Shown one piece after another: positions 36,368 to 48,000 of a stretch of 64,000 nucleotides of DNA. Numbering within the stretch: position 1 is the stretch's first letter; every line of letters begins with the position of its first letter. Source of the stretch: Ilex aquifolium (Eukaryota > Streptophyta > Magnoliopsida > Aquifoliales > Aquifoliaceae); contig OX637395.1 of assembly GCA_951799425.1 (NCBI GenBank), forward strand, positions 7,094,951-7,158,950, in the 5' to 3' direction. A program made the position numbers and the translations under genes. Under the pieces are notes generated by a model that made no database searches, was not told the DNA's origin, and saw only the letters and a program-made list of their open reading frames with translations.

Positions 36368-36503
36368 TTTTTTTTCTTTGATAAGCAAAGATATTTTTAC
36401 ACTACAGGGGAGGGGAGGGAAAGGGGAAGGGGAAGGGGGACTCGAACCATCAACCTGCCACTCTATTATAGAGGGCTTCAACCATCTGAGTAGGGCTTCG
36501 GTC
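36368..36503 (-). mobile_element. tRNA-derived SINE
   Basis: The minus strand reads ACCGAAGCCCTACTCAGATGG (A-box-like) and GATGGTTCGAGTCCCCC (B-box-like), ending in a run of A (T on plus, 36367-36374). Flanks CTATCAATTCTTTATACTA (36349-36367) and CTATCAATTCCTTATACTA (36504-36522) match at 18 of 19 bases. A purine run of GGGGA units is internal. Confidence 0.85.
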
Positions 36504-36522
36504 CTATCAATTCCTTATACTA

Positions 36523-37250
36523 AGATATTTGACTTTGGATATAAGTAGTCACTGCGAAAGTTGAGGCAAAGAAAGGGAACTAGAGTTTGGTCATTTCCTC
36601 ACCAACTGTTTCCTTAACAGCAAAACATGTTTTAATTTTTGTCATTCAAACATAGGAAAAAGGTTGGCAAAAGAAAATTATGATTGTGTTATTCTCAATG
36701 GATTTTCCTTCACTTCTTCATTTCCTCCTACAAGACTACAATATATGAACGACATCTACATGTCCCACCACATAAAAATGTCTTGAGTTTCAAAGAACAT
36801 ACTGAAGACCAGTTATCATAAAATCAAATCTTGTAACATATGTTATATCACATCTGATCAACTCTGTTTTTGCTCGTTTAGAAACATTCAAATTGCAAAT
36901 ATATTTGCATTTGAGCAGATTTTTATGTTCGTTTTGTATACGAGCCGAATTGAAATAAGAAAATTATAGGATGAGTACAAGTAAAAAATATGTATATAAT
37001 TTTTAGAATAAATAAATATAAATATACATATCATATTTTTTAAAAAAAAAAAATTGAGGGTGGCCCTGTGCCCACCTTCGCCCCTGTGTAACTCTACCCA
37101 TGTATGTCATCCTATATATATTTATCTATCTACATCTATATGATCCGAATTGAATTTTCATTCCTTTTACATATCTCTCTCATATATCTCACACATTTTA
37201 AACACACAATCTCATATCTTATATAACTCTATTTCTCTATCTACCTCACA

Positions 37251-37290
<40 letters not shown>

Positions 37291-37785
37291 CTCTCTCTCT
37301 TTCCTAAATGCATATAATAATAAAGTAATAAGGGTTGGAGAGTTTGGTTTGGACGGCTATATATATCTAATAATAATAAAATATATCTAATACCTATTAA
37401 AACTCTAATCTCTCTCTCTCTCTCTATATGTATATCATACTCTCATCTCTCATAAGTTTATCCCATCTCTCATATAATTCTCTCTCTCTATACATCCGCC
37501 AAAATACACACGTCAATATCGACTCCTATCCAAAAAAAGAAGATATTTTTTAGGTATGATGATTAAATATATAAATTGTGTATATGTTAATATTTTTTAG
37601 GAGTCGTGTTTTTAGAGAAGTTTTGTAAATTTTTTTTTAGAAAATAGTGTTTTCAAATTGATTTTGAATTGTGCAACTAAAAAAATAATAAAAAATACAG
37701 TACTGTTTGAAAATATTTATATTACATGACCAGTGTTTGAGATTTTTTGAGTTACTTAGTACTTTCAGACACTGGTTATTATTAG
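36523..37785. other. AT-rich stretch with (CA)n-(CT)n microsatellite
   Basis: No gene recognised. A (CA)17-(CT)7 compound repeat lies at 37253-37300 and further CT runs at 37410-37490. Around 37040-37080 a block like a DNA-element end occurs. Confidence 0.5.
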
Positions 37786-38621
37786 TTTATATAATAAAGT
37801 AGCTAGATTGTTTATTTTGAGCTTTTCGCGGCTCAGATCGTTTGAGGAGATTATTGATCCGACGGTTCTAATGTAAAATTTTTCCCCCTAATTTTTTAAA
37901 CTAGACTTTCATTCTTTCCAAAATTCTAAAACTTTTATCTCTCTTATAACTCTCTCTATCTATCTCATAATATTTGATAGTACTCATGCAGCTCACACGT
38001 CTCTCTCAGTCAGCTCTATCTCCCTCTCACATGCTATGATGACCAGTATAAAAATTAATCGCTAACACATTAATTATGTCGTTAATTATAATTTTATATA
38101 ATTAAGGATCATATTTAGAAATTTCAAATAAACAAATGGATCTTAAATATAGATTTTTTGCGTGAAAACGAGTCGAATGACTATAATATAAGTCATATTT
38201 TGTATTGAAATAAAAATATTATAATATTTGAATGGCATAACAGGCGAATAATATATATGTAATTTGCAATATATCTATATAATAAGGGAGTTAGTATTGT
38301 TTATCTTGAGTTTTTTGTGGCTCGAATTATTTTAAGATTATTGATCAAATGATCGAAACTCCTCCTCCAAATTTTTTTCCTTCCCCAAAAATTACAAAAA
38401 TCCTTTCATTTTACTCGATTATCGATTTAAAGTAATTATGATTAGGATTCAAATTGAATTGAATTTGATTGTTAAGTAAAAAATATATATTCTTCCTTAA
38501 ACTTATCTTTACTTGAATTTTACAAGTATTCATGTTGAAGTCAAATTGAAATTGATTGTAAAAATAATAAAGAATAATTAAATTTTTTTAAAAAAATTAT
38601 GGTGTTACTATGAACAGGAAT

Positions 38622-38878
38622 TGTGATAACCCGAATTAAAATTAATCACTAACATGTAATTTAAGTTGTTAATTATGATTTTATACAATTAATGATCATT
38701 TTTAGATATTTCAAATGAACAAATGAACCTCAAATATAAATTCTTTACGTAAAAACGAGTCGAATGACTATAATATAGGTCATATTTCATGTTAAAATAA
38801 AATGTCATATTATTAAAATAATATAATATATGAGTAATACACCCATTACATATAATATATGTTAGTGTGTGTGCGCGC

Positions 38879-38955
<77 letters not shown>

Positions 38956-40099
38956 AGATATACAAGTGTCAAAGAAAGAAAGAAAAAAAAAAATGGTCAT
39001 GTACCTAAGTGGTGGCAAGTGTGTTAGAGGAAAAAAATAGACATGTGTTCTATTCAAAAAAAAAATGTATGAAGGAAATATGGACAATTGTCCATGTGAT
39101 ACAAGTGACTTACGCAAAATGATTTAAGCCAATTAACTTGTGACTTTGGGCAAAAACTTTGGCTATAAATAGCCTACTAGTGGTCATTCGAACAACACGA
39201 CAAAAGGGGAAAAAAGAAAAGAGAGAGAGAGGAAGGAAGAGCAAGAGAGAGAGAAATTTATGAGATTTTGGGGTCAAAAATTAAATAGTGAATTTTATTT
39301 TTGATCATTACCAAATTGAAGTGTCTTGTTTGGGATACTTCAAATTTCTTATTTATTAAAGTTATTAAAGATTTTGAGGTACGAGGTAGTATATAATATT
39401 CTCCTGTCTTTTAAATCTATTTGCAAAGAGTGTCATTTGATTATCTGAAAGTTGTATTCCAATTGATTATTCTGATTGATACAAAATTCTGATATTTTAT
39501 AGGTTGACTAATATTTTGGGTTAAATACTTTAGAATTGATTGGTACATATACGAAGTGTACTTGAGGCATAATTGGTGAAATGTGATTAGGCCCCTGCGG
39601 GGTGCGATTTGTGATTACAACCCTGCAGGGGTGTGATTAGATATTATAAGTATGAATTTATATGCTTAAGTATCACTTGTCATGTCACTAAGAGGAGTCG
39701 AGTATGAGATTATGTTTGATAGCAGTTGAGCTATGTGCGCGTGTCGAATGTGATTCTTGATTTCGTTATCCATGATTCTTGTCATCTGAATTATTTGGTA
39801 TTTGGTCATTCATATTTTTCTCGTTGAGCATTTTATTTCTTGTCATATTGTATACTTTCCTACTTTTAATATTTTTTTCAAGATAATCTCAGAGGGAATG
39901 ACCAAAGTTGATATTTGAGAAATTGAAGATGGATGAATCTTGATATAATTTTTAACTTTTATTGGTATTTGGAGATCAAAATTGTGATTATAAATTTATT
40001 GAGACAATTAGAGCTCTGTCCCTGTATTTGGAGATATTTGTGATTTATTATGATCGATTGATTTAATTAAGTAATACGTCCTGGAAACTGGGCGTTACA
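38622..40099 (+). mobile_element. Solo LTR, Tekay/Del-like ends, inside Helitron H2
   Basis: Starts TGTGATAACCCG and ends CTGGGCGTTACA, the inverted-repeat ends typical of chromovirus LTRs. Flanks GGAAT (38617-38621) and AGAAT (40100-40104) match at four of five. H1 has uninterrupted sequence at this place. A TATA box (TATAAAT, 39164-39170) and G/A-rich leader follow within the LTR. Confidence 0.7.
38894..38952. repeat. (AT)n microsatellite in the solo LTR
   Basis: About 29 TA units after a GTGTGC run. Open stretches through it are artefacts. Confidence 0.95.
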
Positions 40100-40975
40100 A
40101 GAATAGATCAAAATTAGTTTGTAGGTTTAAGATGTAAATGTTAATTGAGTCGAATTTAAATTCAATTTTCGGTTTGACGTGATTATGATTAACAATTGAA
40201 TTGAGCTAAATTTGACTACCAAGTATAAAATATAAATTCTTGTTAAATTTAAATTTGATTGAATTTTACGAATATTCAAATTGAACTAAAATAAAAACTG
40301 ATCTTAATTTCTCAACAAATTTTTTTGGATGATTTCATCACAAAAGTTACACGAACTCACACTGAAAAAATGGTGCAGATAATATGTTATGAACTTTAGG
40401 TAGAAATTTATAGAAAAACAAATAATTATATATTTTTTTGAAATTCCAGATAAAGTTTATAAAAAATGTTAAAATCATGGATGTTTGATCAATAATAATT
40501 ATATTTTTCTCAGATGTTTGAATTAATATGTTGTAATAGTTATAGAGTGACTTTCGTTGTATAAATGTTTGATATATATGTTCTTCATATATGTTGATTA
40601 ATGCTAATTTGATCGTTGTATTGTTAAAATTGTATTATACATTATCTTTATTTATGAACAAATATTTGTAATTTTTTACGAGTAACGTAGTGCCTTTAAG
40701 CACGGACAATTACTAGTAGTACAATATAATACTTAATCCACTTATAATACGCCTATAAAACGAGTCCTTAATGAATTTAACAAATTTAGTAACCTAAAAC
40801 TCATACCACTTAATATTTATACACTTCTTAAAAATATGTTAAAATTTTAAGTAGCAAGTTACCTACTTATCATTTAATGCTGAAAATATTAGTCAATAAG
40901 GATTTTATAAATTTTCATAATGGACAAATATACCCTCAATACATTTTACACTTTTTAACTTTTCAATATCTACTA

Positions 40976-41289
40976 TCCACAACCACCATCATTGTGTCAC
41001 CGCCATCACCACCATTAATGTGCTGTCGCCGCCACCATCATTGTGTTGGAACCACCACCATAACCGTCACTACTATTACCATTTTGACGCTGTCACCACC
41101 ACTACCATTATGCCGCAATCACTATCACTACAATTGTGTCAAAACTACCACCATTATCGTCGCCATCACCATAACCACTATTGTGCTGGAATTACGATCA
41201 CTACCATTGTGTCGGAATCACCACCACTATTACTATTGTGCCATCGTCGCCGCCACCACCACCACCACTATTTTGTGATGGTAGTGGTA
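40976..41289. repeat. CCA/CAC-rich degenerate minisatellite upstream of the EMSY-like gene
   Basis: Imperfect units of about 30-48 bp built from ACCACCATCATTGTG and GCCGGAATCACCACC-like words. C-rich on the plus strand. It shares its make-up with 32041-32806 in the opposite sense. The two open stretches of 133 and 93 codons across it are low-complexity. Confidence 0.8.
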
Positions 41290-41650
41290 GGAATAAAGTA
41301 GTTGCGGTGCAATGGTTAAAAAGAAAGACAAAATTAAAAAAATAATAATTTTCAGATTTCAACTACTTATATTTGTCAAACAATTTGATTCAATTTAATA
41401 CTTAAATTTCATTGGAATACCGAACAGTCTGCGAATTAAAAAATTATGTATTCAGCACTTAAAATTCAGTATTTATCTTTCAGTATTTAGTTTTTAATTT
41501 TATCCAACACCACCTTAATCTCAAGATCAAACTCGATCAAAAATAATTAAATCAAGCAAAAAAATGACTATTCATTTTTTTGGTCAGAAAAAAAAAAAAA
41601 AAATTTAGAAACCCCTGTTTTTGTGTAGCCTAGTGGTGTGTGTCTCACGT

Positions 41651-41674
41651 CACGTGTTTGTTATAAAGCACGTG
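41651..41674 (+). promoter_or_regulatory. Paired G-boxes upstream of the EMSY-like gene
   Basis: CACGTG at 41651-41656 and again at 41669-41674, spaced by 12 bases. G-boxes bind plant bZIP and bHLH factors. They lie about 115-140 bp before the likely TATA box. Regulation through them is inferred only. Confidence 0.6.
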
Positions 41675-41787
41675 CCTCTTCGTAATCTCCGAATAGCCAA
41701 TCAAGCGAGTCAACACTCGAACAACAACAAATGACAAAATGGAGGCGGAACTCAAACCCAACTATTAATTCGAACCCAAAATCGCCA

Positions 41788-41793
41788 TATAAA
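41788..41793 (+). promoter_or_regulatory. Likely TATA box of the EMSY-like gene
   Basis: TATAAA in the context CGCCATATAAACTT. A start site about 30 bp downstream would give a 5' leader of some 230 bases containing the CT repeat. Confidence 0.55.
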
Positions 41794-41834
41794 CTTTTTC
41801 ACGTCCGCCTTCCGTGCCCCAACTGGAGAAACTC

Positions 41835-41859
41835 CTCTCTCTCTCTCTCTCTCTCTCTC
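41835..41859 (+). repeat. (CT)12 in the probable 5' leader
   Basis: A perfect CT run within the predicted 5' UTR or core promoter of the EMSY-like gene. CT-rich leaders (Y-patches) are common in plant genes. Confidence 0.85.
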
Positions 41860-42055
41860 AATATCCCCATTGAATTCGTCCTTTCAAACTTCAATCCTCG
41901 ATTCCGTGCAAAACAACGCACACGCACACTTTCTAGTATGTGTATCGAATGTTAATTTGAAGTCTGAGCAATTTTTTGAGTATCGAAGCTCTCCGTGAGG
42001 CCTCGGGTTTGGTTTCTTGCAATTCCCGAAGTTCTGGTGTGTGTACAAGCTGGCT

Positions 42056-45000
42056 ATGGACTACGAACCGTTTGATAGCAGTGGTAAGTTTTTCACTCTA
42101 TAAAGATTCGATCTTTTTTTGGCAAATTATTTGATTCGGGTTTTGTATTGAATCTTTAATGATTTAGTCTTTAGGGTTTGTGTGAAATCTTGTCAGCATT
42201 GTGTTTTTTGTGTGATTCTGTCTAGTTATGGATCGGAGTGGATTGATTAGGGTTTAGAGCTTTAATTTCTTGTTCCACTATTAATTATATCTTCAGCTTC
42301 ACTGCATTGAATATTCAAGATATAGACGTTCTTCTGTGAAGTTCGTATTTATACTTCCAATTTTCCAAATACGAGCTCAATGAACCCAGAAGACACTTTC
42401 GTTCAATCTTTCTCCCCGTAGTTCTGGGTTTTTCCTTCTTGTTACTAGTGCAAACCAGTCTTCAAACTTGGTGCGAAACAAGTGGTTTTGGAGAAGAAAG
42501 ACAGGATAAATAGAACACATTGCTCAATGTTCTTTATTTCGTCAATTTCAGTTCAAAGAACTACCATGATAGACTGACAAGAAAATCAAGGAAATTGTTG
42601 AATTGATGTGTAATTGATGGCATTCATTCTGGCCTAACTTTGCATGATTTATTTACTTGCAAGCAACTATGTCATCTGTTAAACCGGTGTTCATATGTTT
42701 TTCGTAATATTTAGATTAATCCAGTGAATCCATAGCTTGTGTTTTTCTCATAGTATTGTTTAGGAAATGCAATGCTCTTGTAGTATTAGGAAGATTAAAT
42801 ATATGAATATATTAAGCTATAAGCATCCACATTTTCCTATCAAAAGTACATTATGTTTTATTTGGTTGCTAGTAAAGATTCAAAAAAAAAATGACAGATT
42901 TAAAAGAACATAGATATTGAGTCATGGTTAAACGGATACACCATCAACACATAAAGGATAGGGGTATTAGTGAAATATCTGTGGAAAATTAAGGCCCTTT
43001 GTGATGGTGCTGGACATGTGCTAAGTGACAGAGCAGATTCAGTTGAATTTCATTTAGGCCTTGATGCTTTGGCGTGTTCAAGATTTACCGGATCTCAATT
43101 GCGAGTAGCGTTTGTGGATGCCCTTACTTTTATGAATGTAATAGTATGTTTATCAAACTGGATAGTTATCAACTTGATATGTCGAAAGGTGCTATATCTA
43201 TTGTTTTAGTCTTTATTGAAACTTGGGTAGGGTACAAAGCAGGGGCGAACTCAGAAATTCAAAACTATAGGACCAATTAAGAGTAGAACAAAATGTTATA
43301 TAGGATTCAGGGGGCAGTATTATAAAAACAAATATTTTAAGGAGGAAGTTCATTAAAGATTGTAGAATATTTAAAGGGTGAGGATGCAGTTTCTAAAACT
43401 CGGGGCTATGGCCCACCCTTAGTCCTAAGGTAGCTTTGACACTGATATTCAGGAAAATACAGTATAAAATCCTCATTACCATTAAATGAATGGGTGTTAT
43501 TTGTTTCATAGAGTATTTGTTATATCACCAAACCGACTTTCTCCCAGACTAATACGAATAAGAGGACAATTAAAAGAAACTTATGGCTGCTATCATTAAT
43601 TTAGCTGGGAGTCTATCACTCTTCTTCATTAGTTATGTTTTTGAAGTTATATCAAGAGTATGCTTTTATTATTTATCTTTGCCAAGGTGTAGTGCAATTT
43701 TCCATTTCATTTTATCCGTGTTTCCAAATTTTAAAAGTGTAATGAAAGTTGTTGATCCTTTTCAAAGCTAGGTGATTTATACATTGTAAATTCGAGGCAT
43801 CGTTTGAATGTTGAACTTCTGTATTGATTGGTATTATACGATACATTGAGCTTAGTTGCATAATCATATTAAAACGCGAGAAAAAACTTTTTATTATAAT
43901 GAGGTTTGGAAAGATTCCAAATGTTTAGATGGTTACCAACTTCTCACTTTTTTTTTCTATTAGTCTTTTGTGCTTTGACACTCGTTTTACTAAATAAGTT
44001 AAGCACCCTGTGTTAAATTATATAGCTGTTATTGTGGAGGCACCTCACAGTTTGGGGTTAGAGTTTGAATGAAGTATGTATGAGTATGTGTATGGTGATT
44101 TATTACAGTCGTGTGTAAATAAATGTGAACATATCTGTTAGGTCTTCCGTGATTCTGATGCCAAGAAAACTCCAAACCAACAAACAACAACACTTGACTA
44201 GCGTTTTTCAGTTTAGATATGATTTTCATTGGATGAATTTAGTCCAAGTGAAAGACACTGATCCTATACATTCTATCTTCCTTGATAGAGCTCAGAGTAC
44301 TGATTCTTGTCCAATGTTTATCAAAGAGTGAAAACCCGAATAACATCAAGATTTTATTAATTCTATCTTGACACAAGTGAAGTTGGTAGTTCACAAAAAT
44401 ATGTTTGCTTTTGAGGTGTATTATGTAATATTTTATACGGTAAGGTATTTGAGCCTTCCTAAAAGCTTGTAGAAAAGTGGTTACTAGCTGATCGTTACAT
44501 ATTTGGCTACCTGAGTTTTTTCCTATTTCATTTACTTGGTATAAAGTAATAAAAACTATTAGACACAAATGACATGATTACTGTTAAACAATATATCCCT
44601 GGGGGATTAGGGCGCAATTCTACCTGGGAAACATTCATTCTTAGCTAAAAGTTCTCAATCAAAGTTCTATTCTGTAAGTTCATGGTTTATGGATATTTTA
44701 GAAGGATTGCAATATATAAACCTAGTCACTGTCCGGTCAGAAGAGCTGTGGTTGTGTTAGTGTATGCTTTAAGTAACAATTTCATTATTCCTTCGATTAA
44801 GGGCTTATTTATTCATATCTTTTAGCTGATTAAAAGATACAACAGACATAAACATAAATGGCCTCAATCAAGAGGATATATTGCTTTATTCTGCAATATT
44901 AATTATAATTTTTAGGATTGTTGTAAGTGTAATTTATTGTCCTCAGGTGATCAATTTTGTTTTTCATCATCGTTTTATTCTGATATGGTTGCATTGTTAT

Positions 45001-48000
45001 CTGAATTTGGTTTTTCTTATGTTCCGTACTGAAATTGTTGCAGGAACTGATGACGATCTTCCTCCATCACATCAAAATAGAATTCCAAGAGGGGGTCGTG
45101 CTGCAGGGAATGGAAGATCTGCTGTTATGGGTTCTGTTCCATACCCTAGGATGTTTGGTGAAACAGATATGGAGGCCCAAATTCACCACCTTGAGCAGGA
45201 AGCATACAGTTCAGTTCTAAGAGCCTTTAAAGCTCAAGCTGATGCCATTACTTGGGTACTTTTTGTCATATCCTGTGCATGGATCTAATTTTTGTATATT
45301 TGTTGGATCAGGTTTAAATGACAGCTCAATGAACTGTATTTTCTTCAGGAGAAGGAAAGTTTAATAACTGAACTAAGAAAAGAGTTGAGACTATCAAATG
45401 AAGAGCACAGAGAGCTTCTGGGCAGAGTTAATGCAGATGATGTTATCCGAAGAATAAGGTCTGAGAGTGTCAAAGATGAATTTTGTTGTTTTTTATTAGT
45501 GTTGGAGCTCTGGTCTCTTTCTATCTTCTATCATTTAATAGGTAGTATTTTCCTAATCTGATTAGGGAATGGAGACAGGCAGGTCGGACGCAGCCTGGCA
45601 TGCTTAGTACTGGTCAAGCTGTGCATGATCCAGTACCAAGCCCCTCTGTTTCAGCATCTCGTAAAAAACAGAAGATATCCCAGGCGTTACCTCCTCCATC
45701 GTTTGGTGGGCCATCCCCTTCTTTTCACCCACAAGGAGTGGCTGCATCAAATCAACCATCTTCATCAGCTGCAAAACGAGGACCTATTGTGGGAGCTAGG
45801 GGAAAAAAACACAAGCCTGTAAGTTACAAAATTTTGAATTGGGAAGTGTAATGCCAATAAAAATACTTGTTTCTGATAAGTATCTTGTTGAAAGTTTTTT
45901 TTCTGTTATTCTTACAGGGTCAGATATTAGCCGGTTCATCATCAATGAAAATGCAGTACCTTTCGTCAGGACCAACTGGAAGGGGTCAATTTAATCGGGC
46001 TTCTTCAGGTGCCCTTACAAGTGAGCATGCTCAAGCAGCATCATTTGATCCATTGATTGGGAGGAAAGTGAGGACCCGATGGCCTGATGACAATAATTTT
46101 TATGAAGCTGTTATAACTGATTACAATCCGGCTGAGGTATGTTTGACTTTTCATTTCTCATTGGTTTACCTTTATGCTGTCTCAGTGCTAAAGGTATTTT
46201 TTTCATATGACTTTCAGGGTCGACATGCTCTTGTTTATGATATAGGTACTGCAAATGAGACGTGGGAATGGGTCAATCTTTCAGAGGTATATATGACATG
46301 TTTTTTCTTATGATCTGAAGTATTATAGTAAAAATGATTCTGAATTTCAGTATCTGGAGTTATGGCTTTGTCAGTAGTTTATGTTGACATAATGTTAGAT
46401 AGATACATAACATCTTCAACTAGTTTGTCAGTGTTTTAATTGGCATTTATTTGGATGAAACTCAACGTTACACACACGGGCTGATTTTTGATTTGGACCA
46501 GTATGCCATTGACTGTTGTACATTCACTGTCTTTAAGCATAGGTATAACGTTGGAGATGTTTCTGTCAGTTTGTTCACGAAAAATGTAGGAAGGGGAAAT
46601 TTAAATGGAACATCAGTAATTGCTAAAACTCTTTAAGCAGATGAAATTTAGAACCGTGTGGGGGACATGGGGGCCTCTCTGATCTCTCTAGTCCTCTGGG
46701 CAGCTATCATCCAGCAAACTTTAACCATCTTCCAAGATGACTTTGTTTTGTGCTGATTCTTGATGAATAAATAACTTCCTAATGATTGACTCTGCTTGTC
46801 TCTGATATGGCATGTACAGCAATCTCTTTTTCTTTCCTTCATGTTTTTCACATCTGATAAGTATGGGTATGTATTGTGCAGGCTTATGCATTGACTAAAG
46901 TCAAGTAGTAGAATTTTTAGTCCTTTGTATTTTTTCCATGAGATGTGGTGTTCTCTGTTTAAAACGCTTGATGGAAAATATGGTAGTGCATATATCTATG
47001 CCAATTGTAGATCAAATATATGGTCCAATGGGAACGAATTCACATTGAAGACAATCTGTGAAAATGAATTCTATCCACTTCGTTGGCATGCAATCTGAAG
47101 TTTCTAAGACTGACACATTAACTGTGTGTAGGATTGAAATTTTGCATATTATTACATACCTGGAAGCATTCTTAATCCTGGTTTTAATCTTGATTAAATT
47201 CTTATTGAGTTCCCTTGATTATTTTTTGATATCTATTCTTGTTCTGTATATATGAGTGTTGTTGCACAAGGTCTTTCTGGTTATCAGTACTCAGATACCT
47301 GCATTTGATTGCTTGGATGTCAATTATTATTCCATTTGGGAATGTTAGAGATAAACAATTTACTTTGTGCCCTTATAGCATGGTGACAACAATATGTTGG
47401 AGTATCGATTAAAAAAAAAACAATTTTTTGGATATCTTTTTTTTTTTTTTGGATATCCTAATGGGTTAACTGTGGGTTTTATATCATAACATATCGAAAA
47501 CTTAGATTTGTAAACCCAGTAGGGTTTGTAGTACTAGTACATCAGTTACACAGGTATTAGTTTTAAAGGGCAGTGATTTGGTTTTCCTTTTATTTGATTA
47601 AATGAGTGATAATCGTCAATTTGACCTAAAAATCTTCACTCTTCCATGTTTCCTTCATAATTTTAGTGGCAAGTGTCTTGAAGGAAAAAACACATTTAAT
47701 ATAGAGGCAAAATTTCTTTGTGATTTTGTGTACTTTGCTTGTAAGGTTCTCGATTAGCCAAGCTAAGTGGAGTATTAGCATGTTCAAGCTCGGCTCAATA
47801 TTTTTTTTATGGCGCTCTAGTTGAGCTTACCAACGGCATTCTACTTGACTCGTGTAAATTTTGCCAAGCTAAGTTCGACTCGGCTTTATGGCATAAACAA
47901 ACTTAGTCGAGCTCAACTGTGCAAAGGCATATGTATGCAATATTTTATATTTTGTGAAAAAATGATAGAAAAGGAATTCAATATAATAATATATTATAAA

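Larger units (their letters stand above)
37786..40716 (+). mobile_element. Helitron H2 carrying a solo gypsy LTR
   Basis: Starts TTTATATAATAAAGTAGCTAG, followed by GAGCTTTTCGCGGCTCAGATC, the same 5' block as H1. Ends GTGCCTTTAAGCAC hairpin then AATTACTAG|T at 40716. A second 5'-end-like block A|TCTATATAATAAGGGAG lies at 38274. H1 has the same two-part make-up in the opposite orientation, so the composite is the mobile unit. A 1.5-kb solo LTR sits inside. No Rep/helicase is encoded. Confidence 0.7.

Noticed and set aside
36440..36503. A minus-strand tRNA gene
   Set aside because: Same reason: tRNA-like head of a SINE with an 18/19 target duplication and an A-rich tail.
38689..39117. 142-codon minus-strand open stretch
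   Set aside because: It is carried by the (AT)n microsatellite inside a solo LTR; poly-Ile-Tyr translation.
40877..41301. Open stretches of 133 and 93 codons upstream of the EMSY-like gene
   Set aside because: Both run through the CCA-rich minisatellite, overlap each other in different frames and show no domain.
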